A stretch of DNA of 64,000 bases from the NCBI GenBank assembly GCA_004321915.1, contig SCQE01000077.1, forward strand, positions 1 through 64,000. The letters are read 5' to 3'. The DNA comes from Nitrospirota bacterium. Its GTDB lineage: Bacteria > Nitrospirota > Thermodesulfovibrionia > Thermodesulfovibrionales > Dissulfurispiraceae. Shown here piece after piece: positions 8,983-18,357 of this stretch. Position 1 is the stretch's first letter, and the number at the start of each line of letters is the position of its first letter. The position numbers were made by a program, and so were the translations under genes. Under the pieces are notes generated by a model that did no database searches, was not told the DNA's origin, and saw nothing but the letters and a program-made list of their open reading frames with translations.

Positions 8983-9975
8983 ATGAGAGATAAAAAGATG
9001 GGTTTGAAAGGCAAAAAGATTCTTATTACTGGTGGCTTGGGTTTTATAGGAAGCAATCTCGCACACAGATGCCTTAAGCTTGGAGCCAAGGTTACTATCT
9101 ATGATAATCTTGACCCTAATTCAGGCGGGAATCTCTATAACATAATAGATGTTAAAAACGATGTAGAGATCCGTTATCATGACATACTTAATTTCGACAG
9201 GCTGACCGAATGCATTATAGACAAGGACATTGTATTTAATTGCGCCGCCTCCACATCTCATCCTTACTCGATGAAGGAACCTTGGTTGAACTTAGACGTA
9301 AACGGCAGGGGAGTGATTAATCTTTTGGAGGCCTCCAGACGCTTTAATCCCGATGCCCGTTTTGTCCATATAGGCACGACAACCCAAATAGGCAAGCTTC
9401 ATTATCAGCCTGCCGATGAAAACCATCCTGAGTATCCGTCGGATATATATTCCGCAAACAAAAGCAGTTCCGAAAAATATGCATTAATTTACGGCGTTGC
9501 TCATAAGCTGCCTGTAACTGTTGTGCGTCTGCCCAATGTTTTCGGTCCAAGGGCCGCAATACATAGCAGCGAGTTTACATTTAACAATTATTTTGTAGGC
9601 CTTGCGCTTCAGGGCAGGGATATAACCATATACGGCACCGGCGAACAAAAGAGGAATGTGCTCTATGTGGATGACGCAGTGGAAGCTCTCATAAAAACAT
9701 CCTTGAACGACAGTACGATAGGAGAAACGTATTTTGCCGTTGCCGATAATCATTACAGTGTGGCAGACATAGCGAAGCTTACAGCAGAGCATATGGGCGG
9801 CAAGGCAAAGTTCATAGAATGGCCGTCGGAGAGAAAAGCGATAGATATCGGGGATGCGATAATAAGCAACGCCAAGTTCAAAAAGGCGGTGTCTTGGGAG
9901 CCTAAGATAACCCTTATCGAGGGTTTGAAACTGACTAAAAAGTATTATGAAAAGATATTGGATAAATATTTTTAA
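8983..9975 (+). CDS. Extended SDR NAD-dependent epimerase/dehydratase (2)
   Basis: 330 residues. ILITGGLGFIGSNLA (about 13-27) binds NAD and YSANK gives Tyr156/Lys160. VRLPNVFGPR and RNVLYVDDAV are extended-SDR landmarks. The start is ATG 8983, not the upstream in-frame GTG 8971, because GGAGG at 8973-8977 sits five bases before 8983. UDP-glucose 4-epimerase and CDP-abequose/tyvelose epimerase-type functions are both possible. Confidence 0.84.
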   Translation: MRDKKMGLKGKKILITGGLGFIGSNLAHRCLKLGAKVTIYDNLDPNSGGNLYNIIDVKNDVEIRYHDILNFDRLTECIIDKDIVFNCAASTSHPYSMKEPWLNLDVNGRGVINLLEASRRFNPDARFVHIGTTTQIGKLHYQPADENHPEYPSDIYSANKSSSEKYALIYGVAHKLPVTVVRLPNVFGPRAAIHSSEFTFNNYFVGLALQGRDITIYGTGEQKRNVLYVDDAVEALIKTSLNDSTIGETYFAVADNHYSVADIAKLTAEHMGGKAKFIEWPSERKAIDIGDAIISNAKFKKAVSWEPKITLIEGLKLTKKYYEKILDKYF

Positions 9976-9993
9976 AAACATAGGAGGACTTTT

Positions 9994-10932
9994 ATGAAAA
10001 TAGTAGTTACAGGAGCGCTTGGGCACATAGGATCGAGATTGATCAGAGAACTGCCCTCGATGTTTCACGGCGCCAAGATATTTATGGTCGATAACCTCGC
10101 TACACAGAGATATCCGTCTCTTTTTAATTTGCCGGCTCATGGAAATTATAGGTTTATAGAAGCTGATGTTTTAGAACATGACATTGAAGCCGTTATGGAT
10201 GGCGCCACTGTAGTTGTGCACCTTGCCGCCATTACGGATGCCGCTAATAGTTTCAACAACAGAGAAAAGGTTGAATATGTCAATTACAATGCAACCGCGA
10301 GAGTGGCTGAGGCATGCGGTAAAACCGGATGCGCGATGATACATCTCTCTTCCACCAGCGTATATGGAACACAAGCAGCTGTAGTAGATGAGAATTGCAC
10401 GGAAGATGAACTCAAGCCCCAGTCGCCGTATGCCGAGACTAAATTAAAGGAAGAGAGGTTGCTGAAAGAGCTCGGAACTTCCAAGGGTGGCAGATTCGTA
10501 TCCTGCCGTTTCGGAACTATAACAGGCATATCTGCCGGTATGCGTTTTCATACTGCTGTAAATAAATTCTGCTGGCAGGCTGTTTTTGGACAGCCTCTTA
10601 CGGTATGGACGACCGCTTTGCATCAGAAAAGGCCGTACCTCGACCTCGGCGATGCCGTGCAGGCGATTAAGTTCATAATAGAAAATGAGTTGTATGACGG
10701 AAATGTTTATAACATTCTCACAGAGAACCTGACCGTAAACGATATTATCAATTACATTAAAAAGAGCGTGCCGGCAATAGAAATTAAATATGTAGATACT
10801 CAAATCATGAATCAGCTGTCTTACGATGTTTCTAACAAACGTTTTGCTGATAAGGGATTTTCGCCTAAGATTGCCCTTTCTCGCAGCATTGGAGAAACGA
10901 TTTCTTTATTGAGAAGCGCTAATACACGATGA
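9994..10932 (+). CDS. Extended SDR NAD-dependent epimerase/dehydratase (3)
   Basis: 312 residues. VTGALGHIGSRL (about 5-16) is the NAD motif, STSVYG gives the catalytic Ser/Thr region, and SPYAETK holds Tyr146/Lys150. Strong ribosome site AGGAGG upstream of ATG 9994. Three consecutive SDRs followed by a 4,6-dehydratase suggest several tailoring steps or more than one NDP-sugar. Confidence 0.84.
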   Translation: MKIVVTGALGHIGSRLIRELPSMFHGAKIFMVDNLATQRYPSLFNLPAHGNYRFIEADVLEHDIEAVMDGATVVVHLAAITDAANSFNNREKVEYVNYNATARVAEACGKTGCAMIHLSSTSVYGTQAAVVDENCTEDELKPQSPYAETKLKEERLLKELGTSKGGRFVSCRFGTITGISAGMRFHTAVNKFCWQAVFGQPLTVWTTALHQKRPYLDLGDAVQAIKFIIENELYDGNVYNILTENLTVNDIINYIKKSVPAIEIKYVDTQIMNQLSYDVSNKRFADKGFSPKIALSRSIGETISLLRSANTR

Positions 10933-11007
10933 GTCTTAGTATCATCGGAAATAGATAGGATGTTTTACAAGAAAGGGTTAAACTTGTTTGTGAAAAGGGG
11001 GAAAACA

Positions 11008-12060
11008 ATGGAAAAACCAGATTTACTGAATGCCTTAAAATCGAAACGTATTCTGGTGACCGGCGGTACTGGAAGCTTCGGGCATCAAATCATAAGAGAG
11101 CTGCTTAACTATGATCCGGAGAGCATCCATGTTTACAGCCGCGACGAAAAAAAGCAATACGATATGGCTATGTCTTATCGCGGGAACGGGTTACTGAGGT
11201 TCAATATTGGTGATGTTCGTGACTTTGACAGGACACGTGAAGCCATGCGTGGCGTTGATATTGTATTTAACGCTGCTGCGCTTAAGCAGGTTCCAAACTG
11301 TGAATATGCTCCATTTGAAGCTGTCAAGACAAATATCGTTGGGGCCAACAATGTCCGTAGGGCTGCCATCGAGGCAGGTGTCCAAACAGTTATTTCTATA
11401 AGTACTGACAAAGCAGTCAAACCTGTAAATGTCATGGGTATGACAAAGGCGATCCAAGAACGGATCATGCTTGATCCGACTTATAGCAGCGACCAAACCA
11501 AATTTCTTTGCGTTCGTTATGGTAATGTTCTTGGCAGTCGCGGCAGTGTAGTCCCGCTTTTTTTTGACTTTATTCAGAAGAAACTGCCTCTGCCCATCAC
11601 TCACCCTGATATGACGCGCTTTCAACTTACATTAAAAGAGGCTGTTCAACTCGTGCTATGGGCTACCGTGAAAGGAGAATCAGGCGATTTATGGGTGCAA
11701 AAAATGCCGGCTGCGCGCATTCCTGAGCTGGGGCGTGCTCTGGCCTACGGATTGACAGGAAAGAAAGACTATCCAATTAACATTATTGGAATGCGACCGG
11801 GCGAAAAGATGCATGAAGTTCTTGTATCGGAAGAGGAGATGTGGCGTGCCGCCGAGTTGGAAAATCATTATCTGATTCCGTCTTGGGCAAAATCACAAAA
11901 CAAAGAGGGTTTGCAGAATGTAAATATATCCGAATATTCTTCTGCTGGAACTCATCAATTGACTCAAGATGAAATTCTCAAGATGCTGGAAATGGATGGG
12001 TGGTTCGGACCAAACGCCAAGGCTAAAGCTGCTCATGGTATTGAAATCAGTGAAGAATAA
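11008..12060 (+). CDS. Soluble UDP-GlcNAc 4,6-dehydratase-type SDR (WbpM/FlaA1/CapD-like)
   Basis: 350 residues. VTGGTGSFGHQI (GGTGSFG at 19-25) binds NAD. The catalytic region STDKAVKPVNVMGMTK has Thr-Asp-Lys at 133-135 and Met in place of the usual Tyr of YxxxK, as in WbpM and PglF. No membrane helices are present, so it resembles the soluble catalytic core. It probably forms UDP-4-keto-6-deoxy-HexNAc for the aminotransferases that follow. ATG 11008 with GGGGGA upstream is preferred over 10960, whose extra residues are not family-like. The 3' end overlaps the next gene. Confidence 0.88.
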   Translation: MEKPDLLNALKSKRILVTGGTGSFGHQIIRELLNYDPESIHVYSRDEKKQYDMAMSYRGNGLLRFNIGDVRDFDRTREAMRGVDIVFNAAALKQVPNCEYAPFEAVKTNIVGANNVRRAAIEAGVQTVISISTDKAVKPVNVMGMTKAIQERIMLDPTYSSDQTKFLCVRYGNVLGSRGSVVPLFFDFIQKKLPLPITHPDMTRFQLTLKEAVQLVLWATVKGESGDLWVQKMPAARIPELGRALAYGLTGKKDYPINIIGMRPGEKMHEVLVSEEEMWRAAELENHYLIPSWAKSQNKEGLQNVNISEYSSAGTHQLTQDEILKMLEMDGWFGPNAKAKAAHGIEISEE

Positions 12061-13156
12061 TTGCCCGTTTGTTCCTCTATTTAAGGTCTTTCTCGCTCCA
12101 GAAGAGGTTCTCATGCCGCGTCTGCGCGATGTTCTCTACAGCGGCCAAATAACCGAAGGGGAGCCGGTATACGAGTTTGAAAGAAGATTCGCTTCGTTCG
12201 TAGGCCTGCCCAATATTCTTTCTTTTTATAGTGGAACCGCAGCTTTGCACGCGGCCCTTATTATGGCCGGCGTTCAATCGGGCGACGAAGTTATTTCAAC
12301 CCCTATGACTGCCGAGCCTACAAATATGGCCATTATGCATTCCGGCGCTAAGATCGTATGGGCTGATGTCGAGCCGGGAAATGGAAACATATCTCCGGAT
12401 TCTATTGCCTCAAAGATTACGCATAGGACGCGCGCCATAATGGTGGTGCATTACGGAGGAATCCCTGCATCCATGAAGCGTATCAGGGAGATTTCAGATA
12501 TGCATGGTATTCCTGTTATAGAGGATGCAGCACATGCCCTCGGCGCGCGCTATGGCAAAGCGCCGGTCGGCGCTGATTCCGAGTACACCATGTTTTCTCT
12601 TCAGGCTATCAAGCACATGACCACTGTAGACGGCGGCATGTTAGCCTGCAAGAATCCGGATGACCTGCCGCAGGGGCGAAGAATACGCTGGTTTGGCATT
12701 GACCGCCATGCGCCGAGGACAGAGGTTGATGTAAAGGAAGTCGGCTATAAATATCACATGAACAATGTCAATGCTACTATCGGGCTGGTTCAGTTGGATC
12801 ACATCTCGCCTGTCATTGAAAGGCATATTGCCAATGGCCGCTATTTCGATGCGGCTCTGCGGGGTATCTCCGGGATAGAACTGTGCCATGGGGATGAAGC
12901 ATCGGAATCGTCTTATTGGTTTTATACAGTTTTAACGGATAGAAGAGACGATCTTTCACGCCATCTTACAGATCAAGGCATTGGAAATTCTCAGGCTCAT
13001 AAGCGTAATGATCTGCACTCTGTTTTTGCGGACAGCCGCTGCGATCTGCCCGGACTCGATTCTTTTTACTCGCGCATGCTTCATATCCCTTGCGGTTGGT
13101 GGGTTACGGATGAAGACCGCGAGAGGATTGTGGACACGATCAAAAAAGGCTGGTAA
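12035..13156 (+). CDS. DegT-family aminotransferase A, catalytic lysine present
   Basis: About 373 residues. YSGTAALHAAL (about 65-75), EDAAHALG (163-170) and FSLQAIKHMTTVDGG, with Schiff-base Lys193, are intact, so it should be an active PLP sugar aminotransferase. Start uncertain: ATG 12035 or GTG 12050. The latter gives VKNNCPFVPLFK, which parallels the start of the neighbour, VKNPPKNIPLYK. The gene overlaps the dehydratase end in another frame. The next gene is a close paralogue with the lysine changed. Confidence 0.9.
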   Translation: MVLKSVKNNCPFVPLFKVFLAPEEVLMPRLRDVLYSGQITEGEPVYEFERRFASFVGLPNILSFYSGTAALHAALIMAGVQSGDEVISTPMTAEPTNMAIMHSGAKIVWADVEPGNGNISPDSIASKITHRTRAIMVVHYGGIPASMKRIREISDMHGIPVIEDAAHALGARYGKAPVGADSEYTMFSLQAIKHMTTVDGGMLACKNPDDLPQGRRIRWFGIDRHAPRTEVDVKEVGYKYHMNNVNATIGLVQLDHISPVIERHIANGRYFDAALRGISGIELCHGDEASESSYWFYTVLTDRRDDLSRHLTDQGIGNSQAHKRNDLHSVFADSRCDLPGLDSFYSRMLHIPCGWWVTDEDRERIVDTIKKGW

Positions 13157-13176
13157 ATGTTTTTGCACTAAATCTT

Positions 13177-14304
13177 GTGAAGAACCCTCCTAAAAACATT
13201 CCTTTGTACAAGGTGAATATGCCGCAGCATGCCGCCGGCATCATCTCAGAAGTTATGGCTACTGGGCAGGTTGCGATCGGTCCTAACATAGCTAAATTTG
13301 AGGGACTGCTTCGTAACTATCTTGGGAATCCCTTCATTATGGCCACAGGAGACATTTCCAATTCTCTGGCTCTATGTCTTTTTATGGCTGGCGTTCGCCC
13401 CGGAGACGAGGTTATCATGTCGCCGTTGGTGTGTCTTGCTACGAGCTGTCCTGTTCGTAACCTGTTTGCCGATATTCGCTGGTGCGATGTTGAGCCCATG
13501 ACAGGGAATATCGATCCTGCGGATATTTCCAAAAAGATTACTCAAAAGACAAAAGCTATAGTCGTTTATCACTGGGCTGGAAATCCGGCTGAACTTGACG
13601 AAATTCATGCTGTGGCACGGGCTCATAATATAGCTGTAATTGAAGATGCCGGAGAGGCTTTCGGCGCAGAATATCACGGGAGAAAAATCGGGAATACAGG
13701 TTCTGATTATACGGTGTTTTCTTTCTATCCCAACCGTCATCTTACGACTATTGACGGCGGAGCGATTGCATGCGCCAGCCAAGATGGTTACGAAAAGGCT
13801 TACTGGCTTAAGCGTTATGGCATACATCAACCCACTTTTCGCTGTGAGGATGGAGAGATAAATCCAGACTCCGACATTCCTGTTGCGGGATGGAATCTTT
13901 ATATGAGCCATGTAGCCGCCTCAATAGGCATTGCGCAAATGGATCATATTCAGGACATTGTATCACGCCACTATGATAACGGCTGTTATTATGACGAGAA
14001 GCTCTCTGATATTCGGGGCATTACGGTTCTTAAACGGCCGGTTGATTCTCGTTCGGCTTTTTGGGTCTATACCTTTTTGGTGCAAGACCGGGATCATCTG
14101 CTTGCTAGCCTCAGGAATGCGGGCGTGCAGGCATCCAAAGTGCATCTTAGAAACGATATATATACTTGTTTCGGAGCTAAGAGAAATGATTTGCCCGGGG
14201 TGGACTATTTTTCCGCGCACTCTTTGAGCATCCCTTCAGGGTGGTGGGTTGATGATCAAGACCGCGCACGGATTGTAGATATTATCCTTCGGGAAAAAAA
14301 ATGA
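13177..14304 (+). CDS. DegT-family aminotransferase B, catalytic lysine replaced by arginine
   Basis: 375 residues from GTG 13177. It aligns along its length with the preceding gene, but FSLQAIKHMTTVDGG becomes FSFYPNRHLTTIDGG: the PLP-binding lysine position is Arg187 (codon CGT in the read). EDAAHALG becomes EDAGEAFG (Asp157 kept, the aromatic/polar partner changed to Glu), and the YSGTAAL phosphate loop becomes ATGDISNSL. It therefore cannot form the normal internal aldimine. A few DegT relatives (ColD) have His here, but Arg is not that known variant. It may be a non-catalytic partner of aminotransferase A, or have another role. Confidence 0.85.
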   Translation: MKNPPKNIPLYKVNMPQHAAGIISEVMATGQVAIGPNIAKFEGLLRNYLGNPFIMATGDISNSLALCLFMAGVRPGDEVIMSPLVCLATSCPVRNLFADIRWCDVEPMTGNIDPADISKKITQKTKAIVVYHWAGNPAELDEIHAVARAHNIAVIEDAGEAFGAEYHGRKIGNTGSDYTVFSFYPNRHLTTIDGGAIACASQDGYEKAYWLKRYGIHQPTFRCEDGEINPDSDIPVAGWNLYMSHVAASIGIAQMDHIQDIVSRHYDNGCYYDEKLSDIRGITVLKRPVDSRSAFWVYTFLVQDRDHLLASLRNAGVQASKVHLRNDIYTCFGAKRNDLPGVDYFSAHSLSIPSGWWVDDQDRARIVDIILREKK

Positions 14305-14326
14305 AAAACAGAGAGAGGACTGGAAT

Positions 14327-14998
14327 ATGAATGTAATTTTTTTGGCATACCGCGACTGGGCAATAAATGTATTTCCCGTAGTCCAGAAGCATCCCAAAAT
14401 AGGCAGATGCGTTTTATGCACTACGCACGATGAACTTATCAATCTGAATTTGTCCGACTTTAGTCTCCTTATAACCTGCGGATGGAGCGAAGAACTTGGC
14501 GATGAGGTAGCGTCCAGAATACCGGCTATTGGGGTGCATTGCGCCGAACTGGATCGTTATTCTTATGGCTCACCCCTTCAAAACCAGATTATAGACGGCT
14601 TAAGGTTTACCAAACATCGCGTATTCAAATTTACCTATGATAAAGGCTCCAGTCGAGCACACACCCATTCAAGGGAATACTCGCATGAGGTCGATTTGGA
14701 TCTTTCTGGGAATATGGAAGATATTCTTTATCAAATGACAGCCACAAGCATAATTCTTTTTAATATGTTCTTGGACGATTATCCTGAAATAGTCTGGAAA
14801 CAATGGCCTGCTGAAACTGCTGTAAGGCAAAAAAGAGTGCCCACAGACAGCAGACTGACAAAGGAAGATCTGCTTAGCATGAGCACCGAGGATATTTACA
14901 ACTTTTTCAGGTGTCTGGAAGATCCTTATCCGAACGGGTTTATAGAAGATGAAAAGGGATTCCTGTACATTAAACGGGTCGCTTTCAAGAAAAAATGA
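14327..14998 (+). CDS. Formyltransferase-like protein with degenerate active site
   Basis: 223 residues, similar along its length to the next gene (FLAYRDWAINVF versus TYCGYREWAFEIF; GSPLQNQIIDG versus GSPIQNQIIHG; a matching C-terminus around DSRLT and DPYPN). The catalytic HPSD loop of the neighbour is HCAE here (His71 kept), and the IDEGD segment with the catalytic Asp is replaced by a RAHTHS stretch. N-formyl transfer from 10-formyl-THF is thus doubtful. Possible partner or carrier of the active subunit, or a changed acyl transferase. ATG 14327 follows a GAGAGGA site. Confidence 0.75.
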   Translation: MNVIFLAYRDWAINVFPVVQKHPKIGRCVLCTTHDELINLNLSDFSLLITCGWSEELGDEVASRIPAIGVHCAELDRYSYGSPLQNQIIDGLRFTKHRVFKFTYDKGSSRAHTHSREYSHEVDLDLSGNMEDILYQMTATSIILFNMFLDDYPEIVWKQWPAETAVRQKRVPTDSRLTKEDLLSMSTEDIYNFFRCLEDPYPNGFIEDEKGFLYIKRVAFKKK

Positions 14999-15014
14999 GC
15001 AAAGTTTTATAACT

Positions 15015-15698
15015 ATGCGGAAGATTAAGATGACATATTGCGGTTATCGCGAGTGGGCTTTCGAGATATTCGATAATATCAAGGCAAATCCTAAACTTGA
15101 CGCCCCGGTTCTAATCAGGAGCAAAGAGGAGTATGATGAATGGATGTCAGGTTCGCCTGAGGGATTGGACTTTATCCTCTTTGTCGGATGGAGCTGGATT
15201 ATCCCCGTGCATGTTTTGAAGAAATATTTATGCTTAGGCATTCATCCATCGGATTTGCCAGAATTTAGGGGAGGAAGTCCGATTCAAAATCAGATAATAC
15301 ATGGGATAAAGACGACAAAGGTTTCTCTTATGACCCTTGGCGAAAAAATTGATGAAGGCGATATCTGGCTAAAAGAAGATTTGAGTTTAGAGGGTGACAA
15401 TATAAAAGCGATATTCTGCAATATAGCGAGCAGCAGCATCAGATTATTAGACAGATTTATTTCAGCGTATCCGGATATCGAGCCTGTAAAACAGAAACTT
15501 GACGAAGGAAGTTCTTATAAACGCAGGAAGCCTGAAGACAGTAGATTAACGATCCGGCAGATCGAAAAGATGAAGCTTGAAGAGTTGTATGATTTTATGC
15601 GCTGCCTGACCGACCCATACCCCAATGCGTATCTGGAAGACGAGCAGGGGAACCGTTTGTGTTTCAAAGAGGTGAGTTTTGAAAGAGCCCGCAAATAA
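15015..15698 (+). CDS. Formyltransferase family protein, probable sugar N-formyltransferase
   Basis: 227 residues. GIHPSDLPEFRGGSPIQNQ holds the catalytic His77 in the HPS loop, and IDEGDIW holds Asp113 of the D-x-G motif. The usual Asn two residues before His is Gly75. Sugar N-formyltransferases use 10-formyl-tetrahydrofolate to formylate an amino-deoxy sugar, which fits the aminotransferases just upstream. I used ATG 15015; ATG 15030 is possible because GGAAG precedes it. The next gene overlaps the end. Confidence 0.82.
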   Translation: MRKIKMTYCGYREWAFEIFDNIKANPKLDAPVLIRSKEEYDEWMSGSPEGLDFILFVGWSWIIPVHVLKKYLCLGIHPSDLPEFRGGSPIQNQIIHGIKTTKVSLMTLGEKIDEGDIWLKEDLSLEGDNIKAIFCNIASSSIRLLDRFISAYPDIEPVKQKLDEGSSYKRRKPEDSRLTIRQIEKMKLEELYDFMRCLTDPYPNAYLEDEQGNRLCFKEVSFERARK

Positions 15699-16848
15699 GG
15701 TTAAGGGTTTAACAATTCTGCTCACGCTCAAGGGGCGCAATCTCCATACCTTGCGCTGGCTCTGGCACGCAAACCGCATTTGTCTGCCGTTCCATGTGAT
15801 AGTTGCAGACGGAGAAGTTCATCCGACTATAGACCGCTTGATGTCCAATCCTGAAACATTTTCTAATTTGAGTTTCGAGTATCTTCGCTATGAGGATAAG
15901 TCATTCAGAGATTTCTATTACAAGTGCACTGACGCTCTTGATAAGGTGAAAACCCCTTATGTGATGATATCTGACAACGATGATTTTCTTTTTCCATACG
16001 GTCTGCAAAAGAGCATGGCTTTTCTGGACGAAGCCCCTGAGTATGTGTGCGCCGGCGGCGGGATCCCCGGTTTTTCTTTAGCTACGGAGGTGAATCATAT
16101 TTCTAATGTAAGCGGTCCTCTGAAGAGCATTAAATATAGATGCATTCTGAATGAATGGTATCGGTGTCGCAACATAGATAATGCTTCGGTAGCCACACGC
16201 GTCTTGGAAGAGACCAGAAATCCTCTTTCGGTTTATTACAACATCTACCGTACTTCCGCGCTTAAAACTATCAACAATGAAATATTTGAATGCGATATTA
16301 GTTTTCGGCTTCACGAAATCTATCATGCCTTGCGCACGGTGACTCTGGGAAAGGTAAGGTCAGACCCGTCTTTTTTTACATATCTCAGGCAGGATGGTAC
16401 CTCTATGAATTTCGGTTCTAATACAGAATGGATAGATGAGCTTTTTCGCTGCCGCTTTGCTCAGGATTTAGAGGCGATGGTTACAAGGATGGCCTGCGAA
16501 GCCGCTAAATCGGACGGATGCAATCAGTCGGAAATTCAGGATCAGATACATGAATTCTATACCGCCCATTTGAAGCAGGCGATTGCATCCACCCTTATTA
16601 GTTCCCGCTTTCCACGTTTGGTTTCTTTTAAGCGTCGTATTTCTTCATTGCCGCGGCCCCGCCTATCTTCAGTTTTTTTTCGGCAAAAACCGGATCAAGA
16701 GAAGATATGGAAACTTTTGGCTGCTGACGGAGCCGATAAAGATACCATTACAGCACACCAAAAGGAATTGAAAGATATCATTCATACGCTTAAAGGCGAT
16801 GAGTTTGTGAGCTTTGTTTCCCAAAATGCAAAGGAATTGCTTGTCTAA
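15679..16848 (+). CDS. Glycosyltransferase, TIGR00180-like GT2 fold
   Basis: 389 residues. It begins with LTILLTLKGRNLHTLRWLWHA and contains VADGEV and YVMISDNDDFLFP, the last being the DxD-type metal site (about 95-107). This form of GT2 domain with a long helical C-terminus recurs in polysaccharide loci. Start is TTG 15679 with GAGGTG directly upstream, overlapping the formyltransferase gene by 20 bases. It may transfer the formylated sugar made by the preceding genes. Confidence 0.78.
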   Translation: MKEPANKVKGLTILLTLKGRNLHTLRWLWHANRICLPFHVIVADGEVHPTIDRLMSNPETFSNLSFEYLRYEDKSFRDFYYKCTDALDKVKTPYVMISDNDDFLFPYGLQKSMAFLDEAPEYVCAGGGIPGFSLATEVNHISNVSGPLKSIKYRCILNEWYRCRNIDNASVATRVLEETRNPLSVYYNIYRTSALKTINNEIFECDISFRLHEIYHALRTVTLGKVRSDPSFFTYLRQDGTSMNFGSNTEWIDELFRCRFAQDLEAMVTRMACEAAKSDGCNQSEIQDQIHEFYTAHLKQAIASTLISSRFPRLVSFKRRISSLPRPRLSSVFFRQKPDQEKIWKLLAADGADKDTITAHQKELKDIIHTLKGDEFVSFVSQNAKELLV

Positions 16849-16868
16849 TATATGAACGGTAATATCTC

Positions 16869-18320
16869 GTGAGCATCGGACGCCACAGTATATATAATCT
16901 TCTCGGTTCCGTACTGCCGATGGCGGTAACTTTTATCACGCTGCCTATGTATATCGGGTACATAGGCGCTGAAAGGTATGGCGTAATCGCTGTAATTTGG
17001 GGGCTTCTGAGCTACTTCGCTTTTTTTGACTTGGGATTGGGACGGGCGGTTGCGCAGCGGATGTCGCTATTTTCTGACGCAGAGCCTTTTGAACGGAGCA
17101 ATCTTCTCTGGACTGCTTTGATAAGCACTTTTATTCTCGGTGTATTTGCGGGAGTAATATTCTGGCTGTTTTCTGAATACATACTTATCAATATAATTAA
17201 GATGTCTTCTGACAGCAGATTGGAGGCGGCTGAAGCTGTGGTATGGCTGTTATTGGCTCTGCCGATAATCTTGCCTGTGTCTATACTTCAGGGCGCTCTC
17301 CAGGCGCGTCTTAAATTTGCCGAAATAAACATAATTGTCTTTGTCGGAACTCTGATCAGCCAGTTGCTGCCTCTTTCTCTCGCCTATGCCGGTTATGTGG
17401 AACTAAGAGTTTTGGTCCCGGCCGCTCTCTCATCAAGGATATTCATGGCGGCGCTGTTGTTTCGGCAGTGTTTCCGCCATATCCCCTTATTTGCGCGGCC
17501 TGAATTGGATCGCAGCCATTTAAAGGGATTGTTGCAATATGGCGGATGGGTTTCTGTAATGACTCTGCTTGAACCGGTGATAGGCAATACCGATCGGCTT
17601 ATAATCGCTACTTTAAACGGGGCGAAAGCGGTAACTTCCTATACAATACCCTTTGACCTCGCTATGAAGACATGGCTTATTACAAGCAGTTTATCGGCAG
17701 CCATATTCCCTCGGCTTGCGTCACTCAGCCATACTGAATCAAAAGATCTTGCAATGCGCGCTACCATGACCCTTATTGCAGTTATGACCCCTGTTGCTGT
17801 AATCGGCACATTTGTTGTACAGCACTTTCTGAATTTTTGGCTCGGCAAATCCCTTGCGGCAAACAGCGCTGGGGTGGCAGAGATAATAATGTTAAGTCTC
17901 TGGATAAATTCTTTAGGAGTTCTTTTTAACGCAAGGCTGATGGCAATAGGGAATCTAAGAGCCTTAGTAATAATATATATTTTCGTAATTCCGGTTTATC
18001 TCTGCGTAGCATGGCTTTGTATCGGCGCGTGGGGAATTGTCGGAGCGGCGGCGGCATGGACAATGTGCGGTTTGATCCAGACCTGCGCTGTGCTTTATCT
18101 GAACGGAACGCTGTTTGAGATTTTGCGGCTCGCCGCGCCTTCCTTTGTTCTGGTGGTTATCGGAACAGCCGCTTTATTGATAGGCGGGCTTAATGTATTT
18201 GCGTATTGGAGTCTCGGTTTTATTCTTCTCTGTTTATCCCTGTATAAAGACCGAGCTCAACTGCCTTATGCTGTCAAGGCATTTGCCCGGCAAAATAAAG
18301 AGCTGGAAGTTTCTGCGTGA
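16869..18320 (+). CDS. wzx: Wzx-type oligosaccharide flippase (1)
   Basis: 483 residues, with 12-14 hydrophobic segments spread over the length. The N-terminal GRHSIYNLLGSVLPMAVTF and the GAERYGVIAVIWGLLSYFAFFD loop are typical of the MATE/MVF polysaccharide exporter family. It would flip the lipid-linked repeat unit across the inner membrane. GTG start at 16869. A second flippase lies at 52156. Confidence 0.88.
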   Translation: MSIGRHSIYNLLGSVLPMAVTFITLPMYIGYIGAERYGVIAVIWGLLSYFAFFDLGLGRAVAQRMSLFSDAEPFERSNLLWTALISTFILGVFAGVIFWLFSEYILINIIKMSSDSRLEAAEAVVWLLLALPIILPVSILQGALQARLKFAEINIIVFVGTLISQLLPLSLAYAGYVELRVLVPAALSSRIFMAALLFRQCFRHIPLFARPELDRSHLKGLLQYGGWVSVMTLLEPVIGNTDRLIIATLNGAKAVTSYTIPFDLAMKTWLITSSLSAAIFPRLASLSHTESKDLAMRATMTLIAVMTPVAVIGTFVVQHFLNFWLGKSLAANSAGVAEIIMLSLWINSLGVLFNARLMAIGNLRALVIIYIFVIPVYLCVAWLCIGAWGIVGAAAAWTMCGLIQTCAVLYLNGTLFEILRLAAPSFVLVVIGTAALLIGGLNVFAYWSLGFILLCLSLYKDRAQLPYAVKAFARQNKELEVSA

Positions 18321-18357
18321 CCTTTAGAGTTGTTTTGATTTTAAGAGGCGAAAAAAA

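Noticed and set aside
9484-10140. 218-codon open frame on the minus strand across two SDR genes
   Set aside because: It runs antisense to two clear SDR genes, with low-complexity, cysteine- and tyrosine-rich translation and no motif.
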